Of a stretch of DNA of 64,000 bases, positions 28,403 through 37,882 are shown piece by piece; the first letter of the stretch is position 1; each line of letters starts with the position of its first letter. This stretch comes from Chromatiaceae bacterium (GTDB lineage: Bacteria > Pseudomonadota > Gammaproteobacteria > Chromatiales > Chromatiaceae). Where the stretch lies: the NCBI GenBank assembly GCA_024235255.1, contig JACKMT010000001.1, positions 682,001-746,000 on the forward strand, written 5' to 3'. Below the pieces are notes generated by a model. That model ran no database searches, had not been told where the DNA came from, and saw only the letters and a list, made by a program, of their open reading frames with translations. A program made the position numbers and the translations under genes.

Positions 28403-29382
28403 ACAATCTGTCGCTCACGCTGTTGCTGGCGGGCGTTTTGGCGACTGCAGCGCCGCTGATTATCGCTGCACTTGGCGAGACGCTGACCGAAAAAGCCGGG
28501 GTGATCAACCTCTCTTTGGATGGCTCGCTGCTGCTCTCCGCAATGGTTGGCTTCATGGCCGCATACGAGAGCGGCAGCTTTACGTTGGGGTTCGCTGCGG
28601 CCGCGGTTACCGGTGCGGTGATCGCTGCACTGGTCGGCATATTCGGCATCTACCTGGGCCAACTGCAGGTGGCGGTGGGATTCGCCCTCACCCTGATGTG
28701 CAAGGATCTGGCCTACTTTCTGGGCAACCCCTACGCGCGCCTGCAGGGTCCGCAACTGCTCTCGCTCGAGCTGCCCTGGCTTTCCGACATCCCGCTACTC
28801 GGTCCCGTGCTGTTCCGTCAGCCCCTGGTGGTCTATCTGAGTCTGCTGCTGATAGCGCTGGTATGGTGGTATCTCTACCGTACCGGCCGTGGTCTGGAGC
28901 TGCGCGCGGTCGGAGAGAATCCGGAAGCAGCCTATACCCGGGGCATAGATCCACGCCGCAAGCAGCTGCTCTATACGCTCGTCGGCGGTGCGCTGGTAGG
29001 TGCTGCCGGCGCTGCTTTCTCGCTGGGCATCAAACCGGGCTGGGGCCGGCCCCAGGGCATTGAGGGCATCGGCTGGATCGCGCTGGCAATTGTGATTTTC
29101 GGCGGTTGGCATCCGGTCAAGGTGGCGCTGGGTGCCTTGCTGTTCGCTTTTCTCCAGGTCATCGGCATCTCCCTACAGGGCGTCTGGCCGAGCATACCCG
29201 CGCAGGTGTTCCAGGTCGCCCCCTTTCCAATGATGATCCTCGCGCTGCTATTACTGAACCTGGCGCAACGCGAAACATTTCGGCACGCGCTGCAGCGACG
29301 GCCTGGGTTGGCTCTATTGGTGCGGCGACTGCAGGGTGCTCCGCCGCGCGCGTTGGGACAGAACTTCAAACCGGATCGATAA
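28399..29382 (+). CDS. BMP-type ABC transporter permease 2
   Basis: 327 residues from the ATG at 28399, which overlaps the stop of permease 1 by four bases. Hydrophobic throughout, with the family block ALGETLTEKAGVINLSLDGS near the N-terminus, GLELRAVGENPEAAYTRGID and GWGRPQGIEGIGWIALAIVIF. YufQ/NupC-like inner membrane permease. The C-terminal 40 residues are basic and polar. Last gene of the operon; no clear T-run terminator follows. Confidence 0.92.
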   Translation: MNNLSLTLLLAGVLATAAPLIIAALGETLTEKAGVINLSLDGSLLLSAMVGFMAAYESGSFTLGFAAAAVTGAVIAALVGIFGIYLGQLQVAVGFALTLMCKDLAYFLGNPYARLQGPQLLSLELPWLSDIPLLGPVLFRQPLVVYLSLLLIALVWWYLYRTGRGLELRAVGENPEAAYTRGIDPRRKQLLYTLVGGALVGAAGAAFSLGIKPGWGRPQGIEGIGWIALAIVIFGGWHPVKVALGALLFAFLQVIGISLQGVWPSIPAQVFQVAPFPMMILALLLLNLAQRETFRHALQRRPGLALLVRRLQGAPPRALGQNFKPDR

Positions 29383-29498
29383 AATCGGACCGCTTGATCT
29401 ATATTTCGCTTAGTCGGCCTACTCAACCGGCACTCCGCCCGCTTATTCTCGTGTCGAAGAGAGAGTTAATGGGCCAACAGTGACAGGAGGGATCGAAT

Positions 29499-30188
29499 AT
29501 GGGTGAATTCGTCGGATTTCCCAAGCGGTGTATGCCTTTTCTCTCCGAGCTGAAGGCGAACAACACCCGCGAGTGGTTCAATCAACACAAGGCCGAATAT
29601 GAAACCTCGGTGCGGGAGCCAGCCTTGGCTTTTATCGCCGATGCCGCACCGCAGCTGGTCAAGATCTCGCCCCACTTCCGCGCGATTCCAAAAAAGAGCG
29701 GCGGTTCGCTGATGCGCGTCTACCGCGATACCCGTTTCTCATCGGAAAAGTCGCCGTATAAAACAAACATCGGCATTCAGTTTCGGCATGCGCTTGGCAA
29801 GGATGTTCACGCGCCGGGATTCTATCTGCACATCGAACCCGGAGCCTGCTTTATCGGTGTTGGCATCTGGCGGCCGGAATCGGCTGTATTGACAAAAATA
29901 AGGGATTTTCTGATCGACAACCCGGCGGCCTGGAAAAAGGCAAAGGCATACCGTCCCTTTAACAGCAATTTCGTTCTCGAAGGCGACTCACTGCAGCGCC
30001 CGCCGCGCGGTTACCCCAAAGAGCACGAACTGATGGAAGATCTGAAGCGGAAGGATTTCATCGCCTGCCGCCCGTTTGGCGATGCCGAAATCGGCCGAAA
30101 AGGTTTTCTGCAGATGGCGATCGGCGGCTTCCAGCAGAGCAACCCGTTTATGCGCTACCTCTGTGCTGCGCTGGAGGTTCCGTATTAG
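29499..30188 (+). CDS. DUF2461 (TIGR02453) family protein
   Basis: 229 residues, ATG at 29499 with AGGAGG eight bases upstream. Family landmarks: FLSELKANNTREWFNQHKAEY at the N-terminus, SLMRVYRDTRFSSEKSPYKTN in the middle and FYLHIEPG. Cytoplasmic; function of this family is not established. Its stop overlaps by a few bases the stop of the converging radical SAM gene, so the two transcripts overlap at their 3' ends. Confidence 0.9.
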   Translation: MGEFVGFPKRCMPFLSELKANNTREWFNQHKAEYETSVREPALAFIADAAPQLVKISPHFRAIPKKSGGSLMRVYRDTRFSSEKSPYKTNIGIQFRHALGKDVHAPGFYLHIEPGACFIGVGIWRPESAVLTKIRDFLIDNPAAWKKAKAYRPFNSNFVLEGDSLQRPPRGYPKEHELMEDLKRKDFIACRPFGDAEIGRKGFLQMAIGGFQQSNPFMRYLCAALEVPY

Positions 30189-31699
30189 CTGCTGTAGCGC
30201 AGCTGGCGCGTATTGCGGCTGATACGACCGGCAGCGCCGGCGCGTTCCCGGGCTCCCTCCGCCTGCAGAAAACCAGGCAACCCTTTGCTGCCGGTCCTGC
30301 GGTAATCCTGGCCCAGCAGCGAGGCAGCAGTGTCGGGTTCGATGCCAAGCTGTGTGACCAATCCCTGATAAACCAGCTCGAACAACCGCTTGAGTGCGAT
30401 GCGGTGAACCTGGCCAGTCGCCGCATAGAGCCACTCGCTGAGCTGCATAAAACGTTCGAATGGCGCCTCTCCCAGCAACGCTGGAAGCGTTTCGCGGAAC
30501 CGCCCGGAGTTGCCGATCAGATCCCAGTACCGGGTAAACCGGTTCAGCCGCTGCATCGATGCGAAGTCGATCCTATCATTGCTGAGAATATCGTACGGCG
30601 GATTGGGGTTGAAACGCATGCTGAATTGGTCACTATGGCGCACTATAGGCGTTCCGCGCAGCCGCTTCAGGATACCGACCTGAATTTCTTGCGGCGCCAG
30701 TGCGATCAGCTGATCGAATCCCGCGGCAAAGCTGGCTATGCCCTCCCCCGGCAGTCCGACAATCAGGTCCGCGTGTAGATGTGCGTGGGTCTCCCTGCGC
30801 AGCCAGTCGAGATTTTGCCGTGTTTTCCGGTAGTCCTGTTTTCGGCTGATCCGTTCAGCCACCGCCGGATTGAAAGTCTGGATGCCGATCTCCAACTGCA
30901 GCGAACCTGGGGGAAATTTTCGCAGCCTTGATTGCAACTGTTCCGGCAGCCGATCCGGTATTACTTCAAAATGGAGAAACAGATCGGGCTCCATGCGTGC
31001 AAGAAAAAAGTCGAGGATGGTAAGGCTCTGCTCCAGCTTCAGGTTGAATGTCCGGTCGACAAACTTGAAGTGGCGCGCGCCGCGCTGCAACAAGCGATCC
31101 ATCTCCGCCAGAAACTGCTCCAGTCCAAACAACCAGGCGCTCCTGTCCAGCGCTGAAAGGCAAAATTCGCAGCGGAACGGACAACCCCTGGATGCTTCCA
31201 CGTAGATCAAACGGTGCGCGATATCTGCATCGCCGTAGAGCGGATAGGGAGAAGCAAGACGCTGCAACAGCGGTGGTTCGGAGTGAATTACCCGGCTCTC
31301 CGGCACCGCACCCGCCAACAGCGACCGGCACAGCGCCGCAAAACTGAGATCCGCGGAGCCGGTAACTAGATAGTCGGCCTCCTGAACGATGCGTTGCGTT
31401 TCCCATTCATGACTCACCTCGGGGCCGCCAATAACCAGCATCGTCTCGGGACTTACCGCTTTGACCAGCGAGACCAGCCGGGTGCTCTGCTCGCAGTTCC
31501 AGATGTAGATTCCCAGGCCGATAATGGCGGGTCGGCCGGCCAGCAGTTGTTCGGCGATATCGACCGGCCGGCTCTCCAGCGTGAATTCACGGATCTCCGT
31601 CTGCGACTGCAGGTCCCCCATGTTGGCCAGCAGACAGCGCAGACCGAGACTGGCGTGGATGTGACGCGCATTGATCGTGGCAAGAACGATTTTCGGCAT
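30185..31699 (-). CDS. B12-binding-domain radical SAM protein (DUF4080)
   Basis: 504 residues from the ATG at 31697-31699 (MPKIVLATINARHIHASLGL); the upstream TTG would add 11 residues without similarity. An N-terminal Rossmann domain of the cobalamin-binding type (residues 1-130, IGLGIYIWNCEQS, LVIGGPEVSHEW) lacks the classical DxHxxG and may not bind B12. The radical SAM motif CPFRCEFC (Cys173, 177, 180) follows, then VDRTFNL and HADLIVGLPGEG. A C-terminal DUF4080 region completes it. Substrate unknown. The last 50 residues are Arg/Gly rich. Confidence 0.87.
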   Translation of the reverse strand: MPKIVLATINARHIHASLGLRCLLANMGDLQSQTEIREFTLESRPVDIAEQLLAGRPAIIGLGIYIWNCEQSTRLVSLVKAVSPETMLVIGGPEVSHEWETQRIVQEADYLVTGSADLSFAALCRSLLAGAVPESRVIHSEPPLLQRLASPYPLYGDADIAHRLIYVEASRGCPFRCEFCLSALDRSAWLFGLEQFLAEMDRLLQRGARHFKFVDRTFNLKLEQSLTILDFFLARMEPDLFLHFEVIPDRLPEQLQSRLRKFPPGSLQLEIGIQTFNPAVAERISRKQDYRKTRQNLDWLRRETHAHLHADLIVGLPGEGIASFAAGFDQLIALAPQEIQVGILKRLRGTPIVRHSDQFSMRFNPNPPYDILSNDRIDFASMQRLNRFTRYWDLIGNSGRFRETLPALLGEAPFERFMQLSEWLYAATGQVHRIALKRLFELVYQGLVTQLGIEPDTAASLLGQDYRRTGSKGLPGFLQAEGARERAGAAGRISRNTRQLRYSS

Positions 31700-31902
31700 A
31701 TCGGCTCGAAGCAAAAGCACTGATTGCCGCAAAGCCTAAGCGATACCGGCGTTATACACCAGCTATCAGAGGCTATCTTATACAGCTCACAAGCCGCATC
31801 GCGGGTCGCTTGTGAAGCCTCAACTACACCACTGCCACAGCTGTGGAATAGACCATTGCGATTGACTCATCGTTGCTGAAACGCCGGTGCAACCGACCGG
31901 GT

Positions 31903-32220
31903 CTAAAGAAAGCTCAATCCGATAAACAGCGTACCAATGACGGAGAGAATGACGAAACCTATTATTGTGGCAGAAGAATCGCCTCGACCGGAATAACCGA
32001 GAAAACCCTCAAAACGATTGCGCGTGGCCAGTGCCAATATGGCCAGGAATATCAGAAAACCGCCTGCATACAGACTTATATCTTTAAGTAAATCAATCTT
32101 TTCATGGTCCATACCGCTTACGCCGCCGCTGATGGTTTCAAATTTGTTGGCGTAGAGCGGATCGGCACCCGCGAAATACAGCACGAAAATCAGTAGCAGG
32201 TAGACAGAGTATCTTTGCAT
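31903..32220 (-). CDS. small membrane protein of unknown function
   Basis: 105 residues. A probable signal peptide (MQRYSVYLLLIFVLYFAGADPLYA) is followed by a short polar stretch with ISGGVSGMDHEKIDLLKD and two hydrophobic helices, LYAGGFLIFLAILALA and TIIGFVILSVIGTLFIGLSF, separated by a basic loop NRFEGFLGYSGRGDSS. I do not recognise the family. No ribosome site of note. Same strand as lpxH but 151 bases beyond it. The membrane pattern makes it likely to be real. Confidence 0.6.
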   Translation of the reverse strand: MQRYSVYLLLIFVLYFAGADPLYANKFETISGGVSGMDHEKIDLLKDISLYAGGFLIFLAILALATRNRFEGFLGYSGRGDSSATIIGFVILSVIGTLFIGLSFL

Positions 32221-32371
32221 TGGGATGCGTCGGACAGGCCGGGATCGAAAGCGTCAATCCTAATATCGTGCGGATTCCCGAGGACTTGAGCGGAAAGTCA
32301 TTTTATCGGTGACACTCCTTAGCAGAGACAGCTAATATCCAAGATTTTCAGCCGTCTCAGACGAGGCACTA

Positions 32372-33094
32372 TCAAACAAAGAGATGCCTGCTGATCGAGT
32401 CGCCGCGCACACTGAGATACCCGCCGCTCCGCTCATGCCACTCGGGCAGCACCATTCTGCAGGCGGGTGCACCGTTAAGCTCGAACCGATGATTGGCCGG
32501 CCGGTGGGTATGGCCATGGATCAGCAGCAGCGCCACTGCCGCCCGTAAATAGCTTTCCACCGTATCCTGGTTTGCATCCACGATATCGGCTGCTTTCAAT
32601 GAGACAGCCTCACCGCTGCGCTGGCGGTACTCGGCTGCGATGGCGCTGCGTTGTTCGATCGATTTTGATAGAAAATCACTGATAAAAACGGGATTGCGCA
32701 GCCGCTTACGCCACTCCTGGTAGTCCCGGTCGTCGCTGCACAACAGATCGCCGTGCATCAACAGCGCCCGAGAACCCGCCAGCGTCAGCACCTGCGTGTC
32801 CGGCAACAGACGACATCCGCTGGCTTTCGCGAATGCCTCGCCGACCAGAAAATCGCGATTTCCCGAGATAAAAAAAAGCTGGGTCCCTCGATCGGCGAGC
32901 TGTCGCAACGCTGCAACGATTTCCGGGATCGGCGGCCGACTGTCGTCGTCGCCGATCCAGGCATCGAACAGATCCCCGAGAATGTAGAGGCTGGCGCCCT
33001 GCACCGCCCGCTCCCGCAGAAAGCGCAGGAACAGGCTGACGGTACCCGGCCGCTGCGGCGAGAGGTGCAAATCAGAAATGAACAAGTGCTCCAC
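32372..33094 (-). CDS. lpxH: UDP-2,3-diacylglucosamine diphosphatase LpxH
   Basis: 240 residues from a GTG at 33092-33094 with GGAG six bases upstream. Calcineurin-like metal motifs in order: ISDLHL, GDLFDAWIGDDD, SGNRDF, MHGD and HGHTHRP. It hydrolyses UDP-2,3-diacylglucosamine to lipid X in lipid A synthesis at the inner face of the membrane, so the cell has a lipid A outer membrane. It follows ppiB by 32 bases and probably shares a transcript with ppiA and ppiB, an association seen in other gammaproteobacteria. Confidence 0.95.
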   Translation of the reverse strand: MEHLFISDLHLSPQRPGTVSLFLRFLRERAVQGASLYILGDLFDAWIGDDDSRPPIPEIVAALRQLADRGTQLFFISGNRDFLVGEAFAKASGCRLLPDTQVLTLAGSRALLMHGDLLCSDDRDYQEWRKRLRNPVFISDFLSKSIEQRSAIAAEYRQRSGEAVSLKAADIVDANQDTVESYLRAAVALLLIHGHTHRPANHRFELNGAPACRMVLPEWHERSGGYLSVRGDSISRHLFV

Positions 33095-33126
33095 CAGTGC
33101 TCCAGCAAAATGCCGATGACGGAGGA

Positions 33127-33615
33127 CTAGTCGTCGAGCGTGGCCTTCTCAATCACCAGTTCTTCCACCGGCACATCCTGATGGCCCATGCACGAAGTGG
33201 TGGCGACCGACTTCATTTTATCCACTACATCCATGCCGGCGGTGACCTTGCCAAACACGCAATAACCCCAGCCGTCCTGTCCCGGATAATCGAGAAACTT
33301 ATTGTCGGCCACGTTGATAAAGAACTGGGCGCTGGCGGAGTGCGGGTCCGAGGTCCGTGCCATGGCAATGGTGCCGGTCAAATTGCTGAGACCGTTCTTC
33401 GCCTCGTTCTCGATCGGAGCACGGGTGCGCTTCTCTTTCATGCCGGCCGCAAATCCGCCGCCCTGAATCATGAAGTTGCCGATTACCCGGTGGAAGATAG
33501 TGCCGTCGAAATGCCCATCTTTCACGTACTGAATAAAATTTTCGGTTGTCTTGGGCGCTCTCTCGGCATCCAGTTCCAGAACGATGTCCCCGCGATTGGT
33601 CTTGAGTGTGATCAT
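33127..33615 (-). CDS. ppiB: cytoplasmic cyclophilin-type peptidyl-prolyl isomerase B
   Basis: 162 residues from the ATG at 33613-33615 (MITLKTNRGDIVLELD), AGGA upstream; the frame is open 56 codons further but that sequence belongs to ppiA in another frame. Cyclophilin core: FHRVIGNFMIQGGGF, GTIAMARTSDPHSASAQFFIN and WGYCVFGKV. No signal peptide, so cytoplasmic. It speeds cis-trans isomerisation of prolyl bonds. Fourteen bases follow the ppiA stop. Confidence 0.95.
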   Translation of the reverse strand: MITLKTNRGDIVLELDAERAPKTTENFIQYVKDGHFDGTIFHRVIGNFMIQGGGFAAGMKEKRTRAPIENEAKNGLSNLTGTIAMARTSDPHSASAQFFINVADNKFLDYPGQDGWGYCVFGKVTAGMDVVDKMKSVATTSCMGHQDVPVEELVIEKATLDD

Positions 33616-33629
33616 GGTATTGACTTTTC

Positions 33630-34208
33630 CTATTTGCTGGTGGAAATCCGGTTGACGGATTCTATCGTGACTGCCTCCTCGGGCACATTGGCCATGCCGT
33701 TGCGTGTGGCAGTGAACACATCGGCGATCTTGTCGACCGTCTCCATGCCCACAGTGACCCGACCAAAAACCGCGTAACCCCAACCATCGAGGCCCGGGTA
33801 GTCCAGGTTGTTGTTATCCGCATGGTTGATGAAGAACTGGGAGGTGGCCGAATGCGGTGCGCTGGTGCGCGCCATGGCAATAGTGCCGCGGACGTTTTTG
33901 AGTCCGTTTCTGGCCTCATTTCTGATCGCGTCATGGGTTGTCTTTCTCTCCAGATCCGCGGTAAAGCCTCCGCCCTGAATCATAAATCCATTGATCACAC
34001 GGTGAAATACAGTGCCATTGTAAAAACCTTCGTCGACGTAGCGCAGAAAGTTTTTCACGCTCTCCGGCGCCTGCTCCGGGTAGAGTTCCAACTGCATCTC
34101 ACCCAGCGTGGTTTTCATTGATACGGCAACGGGTTCGGCCGCCGCGTCGACGGTCAGCCCCAATGCGAGCAACACCACTATCAGCAGGCGGATAAGCATC
34201 TGTTTCAT
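33630..34208 (-). CDS. ppiA: periplasmic cyclophilin-type peptidyl-prolyl isomerase
   Basis: 192 residues with signal peptide MKQMLIRLLIVVLLALGLTV ending DAAAE, then a complete cyclophilin domain (FHRVINGFMIQGGGF, GTIAMARTSAPHSATSQFFIN, WGYAVFGRV) about 60 % identical by eye to the adjacent PpiB. The tandem arrangement of an exported and a cytoplasmic copy suggests an old duplication. First gene of the ppiA-ppiB-lpxH unit; divergent from cysS, with 197 bases between the two starts. Confidence 0.93.
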   Translation of the reverse strand: MKQMLIRLLIVVLLALGLTVDAAAEPVAVSMKTTLGEMQLELYPEQAPESVKNFLRYVDEGFYNGTVFHRVINGFMIQGGGFTADLERKTTHDAIRNEARNGLKNVRGTIAMARTSAPHSATSQFFINHADNNNLDYPGLDGWGYAVFGRVTVGMETVDKIADVFTATRNGMANVPEEAVTIESVNRISTSK

Positions 34209-34405
34209 ATCATGAGTATCCTATCAATAAGTGGAACGCTGTCCCGGCGAGGTGCAGTTTCACATCTCTATCCAAGGGGCCTATCATACATGGGTTGTAT
34301 TTGTCTGAAAAACCAGACGCAAACCGGTTTGTCCGGGCTGCGGATTGGTTTACCATGCGTCGCCGGGTTGACACCGATCCGCCACCAGACATTTCCGGAG
34401 CAGTC

Positions 34406-35791
34406 ATGCTGAAGGTCTATAACGATCTCACCAACGAAAAAGAGAACTTCATCCCCCTCGAACCGGGAAAGGTTAAGATGTATGTCTGCGGCATGACCGT
34501 ATACGACCTCTGCCATCTGGGACATGCCCGGGTGCTGGTGGTGTTCGACGTCATCTATCGCTATCTGCAGGCATCCGGATTCAACGTCACCTACATCCGT
34601 AACATTACCGACATCGACGACAAGATCATCAACCGCGCAAACGAGAACGGTGAGCCTTTCGCTGCGTTGACCGAACGTTTCATTGAGGCGATGCACGAAG
34701 ATGCGGCCGCACTCGGTGTGCTGACTCCTGACGCAGAGCCCCGCGCCACTGCGCATATCGGCGAGATTATCGCTATGGTTGAGCGACTGATCGAGAACGG
34801 ACACGCCTATGCGCTCGACAACGGCGACGTCTATTTTTCGGTAGCGAGCTTCAATGCTTACGGCAGGCTTTCCGGCAAATCGATCGAGGATCTGCGCGCC
34901 GGCGCCCGCGTCGAAGTGAACGAAGCCAAGCGTGAGCCGCTGGATTTCGTACTGTGGAAAGCCGCCAAACCGGGAGAACCCTCCTGGGCTTCCCCCTGGG
35001 GCGAGGGGCGTCCCGGCTGGCACATCGAGTGCTCGGCAATGTCCACCTGCTGCCTGGGCGATACGTTCGATATTCATGGCGGCGGCGCCGACCTCACCTT
35101 TCCGCACCACGAAAACGAGATAGCCCAGTCCGAGGGCGCGACCGGCAAACCCTTTGTTCGCTACTGGCTGCACAACGGCTTTGTCCGCATCAACGATGAG
35201 AAAATGTCCAAATCCCTGGGCAATTTTTTTACCGTGCGGGAGATCCTGAAGCACTATCAAGCCGAGGAGATCCGCTACTTCATCCTGAACAGCCACTACC
35301 GCAGCCCGCTCAATTACGACGATGAGCACCTGCAGAACGCGCGCGCCGCGCTGACCCGTTTCTATACCGCGCTGCGCGGCCTGAAGAGATCAGTAGGGCC
35401 TGGCGCGGAAGCGTACCGGGAGCGGTTCAATCTTGCGATGGACGACGATTTCAACACGCCTGAGGCGTTGGCGGTGCTGTTCGATCTGACCAGAGAGATC
35501 AACCGCGCGCGCCAGCAGGACCAAGCTCAAGCGGCTGTTCTGGCCGATGAATTGATTCACCTGGGTGCGGCTCTCGGCCTCCTGCAGGATGACCCCGAAC
35601 GCTATCTGCGCAGTTGCACGGGTAACCAGGAGAGTCTTAGTGATCAGGCGATCGAAGCCCTCATTCAGCAGCGCCTGGCGGCCCGGACCAGCAAGAACTG
35701 GGCGGAGGCTGACCGCATACGCGACCTACTGAAAGCGGGCAACGTGCTGCTGGAAGACGGTCCTCAGGGCACCAACTGGCGGCGGGTTTAA
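34406..35791 (+). CDS. cysS: cysteinyl-tRNA synthetase
   Basis: 461 residues from the ATG at 34406, with GGAG seven bases upstream. Class I signature HLGH at 37-40 and KMSKS at 266-270; zinc ligands include Cys28 (MYVCGMTVYD), the Cys in WHIECSAMS and FPHHENE. It charges tRNA-Cys in the cytoplasm. A longer reading from 34295 has no family similarity. Next to cyclophilin genes as in many proteobacteria. Confidence 0.97.
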   Translation: MLKVYNDLTNEKENFIPLEPGKVKMYVCGMTVYDLCHLGHARVLVVFDVIYRYLQASGFNVTYIRNITDIDDKIINRANENGEPFAALTERFIEAMHEDAAALGVLTPDAEPRATAHIGEIIAMVERLIENGHAYALDNGDVYFSVASFNAYGRLSGKSIEDLRAGARVEVNEAKREPLDFVLWKAAKPGEPSWASPWGEGRPGWHIECSAMSTCCLGDTFDIHGGGADLTFPHHENEIAQSEGATGKPFVRYWLHNGFVRINDEKMSKSLGNFFTVREILKHYQAEEIRYFILNSHYRSPLNYDDEHLQNARAALTRFYTALRGLKRSVGPGAEAYRERFNLAMDDDFNTPEALAVLFDLTREINRARQQDQAQAAVLADELIHLGAALGLLQDDPERYLRSCTGNQESLSDQAIEALIQQRLAARTSKNWAEADRIRDLLKAGNVLLEDGPQGTNWRRV

Positions 35792-35800
35792 TCACGGCCA

Positions 35801-35821
35801 GTCGGTTGTACCGCAACCGAC
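35801..35821. terminator. hairpin between converging cysS and amylosucrase genes
   Basis: GTCGGTTG, loop TACCG, CAACCGAC: a perfect 8-bp stem ten bases after the cysS stop. No T-run follows on either strand, so its efficiency as a terminator is uncertain. Confidence 0.45.
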
Positions 35822-35871
35822 CATCAGAGACTATCAACTGGATCCACTGTGCACTGACTGACAGGCTGAAT

Positions 35872-37845
35872 CTAAAGCACGCCCGCCGGGCGCTGATCGG
35901 TCAGCCAGTAGAAGCGGAACGGCGGCACGATCAATTGATTGTTGAACATTGCCGGCGTCTCGCCGCTGGCCAGATCCTGCAGCTGGCCGTGCCGGAACTG
36001 TCCCCTGTTGCCCAGATTGGAGAGATCCAGATGCTGCGACCGGGCGTCGAAATTACCGACAACGAGCACCGTTTCCGCCTGCTTCTCCGGATGGCTGCGG
36101 AGAAAAACGAACAGGTGTTCGTTGTCTACGGTCAACAGCTCTCGGTTGTTGAAATCAGCGAACGCCTGGATGGTCTTGCGCACCGCAATCAGCTTCTTCA
36201 GTCCTTCGTATATGCGAAATTCAACAGAGCCGTGTTCGTGGCGCAGCTCCGCCTTCTCCCAATCGATGCGCGGCCGATGCATCCAGCGGTTATCGCCGGC
36301 TTTGTTTTCATCCTGCAGAAAGCTGCAGTCGTTTAAAGTCCCGATCTCGTCGCCATAGTAGATCAGCGGTATACCGCCGAAGGAGAGAATCATGCTGTGC
36401 AGCAGCAGAATCATTTTGATTGAGCGATCGATCGCCGCTTCGTCCTGGGATTCAAGCGCTGCCTCCAGTCCCACCAGTGATGCCAATGAGCCGGAGATGC
36501 GCGCATCGCCGGTTTTCAGATTGCTGCCAAACGGCTGCCCCCTTGCGTCTGAGTCCTTAAACTTGCCGATAAAGTAATCGAGCAGAAATCTGCGGTGTGC
36601 CGTCGGTTCGTAGTTGACATACTGGATATCCGCGTTGTCGAAGCCAAGCCCGATGTCGTCATGGCAGCGGACATAGTTGAGCCAGGTGGCACGGTCCAGT
36701 TTGTTCGGCAGGCTGCGTACGCCCTGGCTCAGGAGTTTGGCGTTCTTGGTGGCAACCGCATCCCACAACAGCGCCATGAAAGTGGCGTTATAGGCAATCT
36801 CGCACTCCTTCGCGATCACCGCGTCCTCGCCGAAATACTTGGTGATCTCGACCGGCGCGACAATCGCCTCGGCAATAAACAGTACCCCCGGTGCGGTGAC
36901 CTGGCAGCAGTCCTTCATCAGCTGTAGGATCAGGTGCGCCTCCTGCAGATTCTGACAGCTCGTCCCGATTTTTTTCCAGAGGAAGGCGACCGCATCCAGC
37001 CGCACGATATCCGCGCCGCGGTTGGCCCAGAACAGAATCACGTCCACCATCTCGATAAAAACAGCGGGATTATTGTAATTGAGGTCCCACTGGTAGTTGT
37101 TGAAAACGGTCATCACCCATTTTTCCATCTCCTGGTCCCAGGTGAAATTGCCGGGTGAGGTCTCCGGGAAAATCTCGGGCATCGACTCCTCGAACATATC
37201 CGGTACGTCACGGTTGGGAAAAATGTAGTAATAGTCCTGATACTTCTGTTCGCCCGCACGCGCTCTGCGCGCCCATTCGTGTTCGTTCGAGGTGTGGTTG
37301 ACCACCACGTCCAGCGTCAGCAGCATCTCCCGTTTGCGCATGGAGTCGCTCATCGAGTCGAGCTCTTCCAGCGTGCCGACCCGGGGATCGATATCGCGGA
37401 AATTACTGACCGCGTAGCCGCCGTCGCTGGCGCCATCCGGGCAGTCCATCATCGGCATGATATGCACCAGGTTGACGCCCAGCTCCTGCAGATAGGGAAG
37501 CCGCTTCTTCACTCCCTCCAGGTTGCCGGCAAAACCGTCGGCATAGAGCGCCATGCCGACCCACTCCTGACTGAGAAACCAGTTGTGGTTGCGTTCCCGC
37601 GACTTGTCGATCTCCTCCAGTTCCGCTGAGCGCTTGATGTAGCGGCTAGCCATCACTTCGACCAGCGTCACTATCTGCTCCTGGAAGTCCTCACGCTGCC
37701 CGTAAAGAAAATGAAACAGCGAATGAATCGCGTAGAAGTTGGCGCCGAGCCGGGTATAGAAGTAGCGCAGATCGCTGCGCTGTATTTCCGGCTTCAACCG
37801 ATCCAGAATCTCATTCAAGAGGGAGTGGGATACCTGTTCGTACAT
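35872..37845 (-). CDS. ams: amylosucrase (GH13_4)
   Basis: 657 residues, the length of known amylosucrases. Family landmarks: long helical N-domain, then NHNWFLSQEWVGMALYADGF, GVNLVHIMPMMDCP, and DVVVNHTSNEHEWA. The catalytic nucleophile is Asp284 in IVRLDAVAFLW, the acid/base Glu326 in FIAEAIV and the stabiliser Asp396 in CHDDIGLG, nearly the positions of the Neisseria enzyme (286, 328, 393). It converts sucrose to a glucan plus fructose, or hydrolyses it, in the cytoplasm. It is 37 bases downstream of the fructokinase gene, so the fructose released can be phosphorylated at once. Confidence 0.92.
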   Translation of the reverse strand: MYEQVSHSLLNEILDRLKPEIQRSDLRYFYTRLGANFYAIHSLFHFLYGQREDFQEQIVTLVEVMASRYIKRSAELEEIDKSRERNHNWFLSQEWVGMALYADGFAGNLEGVKKRLPYLQELGVNLVHIMPMMDCPDGASDGGYAVSNFRDIDPRVGTLEELDSMSDSMRKREMLLTLDVVVNHTSNEHEWARRARAGEQKYQDYYYIFPNRDVPDMFEESMPEIFPETSPGNFTWDQEMEKWVMTVFNNYQWDLNYNNPAVFIEMVDVILFWANRGADIVRLDAVAFLWKKIGTSCQNLQEAHLILQLMKDCCQVTAPGVLFIAEAIVAPVEITKYFGEDAVIAKECEIAYNATFMALLWDAVATKNAKLLSQGVRSLPNKLDRATWLNYVRCHDDIGLGFDNADIQYVNYEPTAHRRFLLDYFIGKFKDSDARGQPFGSNLKTGDARISGSLASLVGLEAALESQDEAAIDRSIKMILLLHSMILSFGGIPLIYYGDEIGTLNDCSFLQDENKAGDNRWMHRPRIDWEKAELRHEHGSVEFRIYEGLKKLIAVRKTIQAFADFNNRELLTVDNEHLFVFLRSHPEKQAETVLVVGNFDARSQHLDLSNLGNRGQFRHGQLQDLASGETPAMFNNQLIVPPFRFYWLTDQRPAGVL

Positions 37846-37882
37846 AGTTCAGTCTACTGTCAATGAAGCTGTTGTTCAGAAC

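Noticed and set aside
34268..35329. 353-codon frame antisense to cysS
   Set aside because: Shadow of an intact cysteinyl-tRNA synthetase with HIGH and KMSKS motifs.
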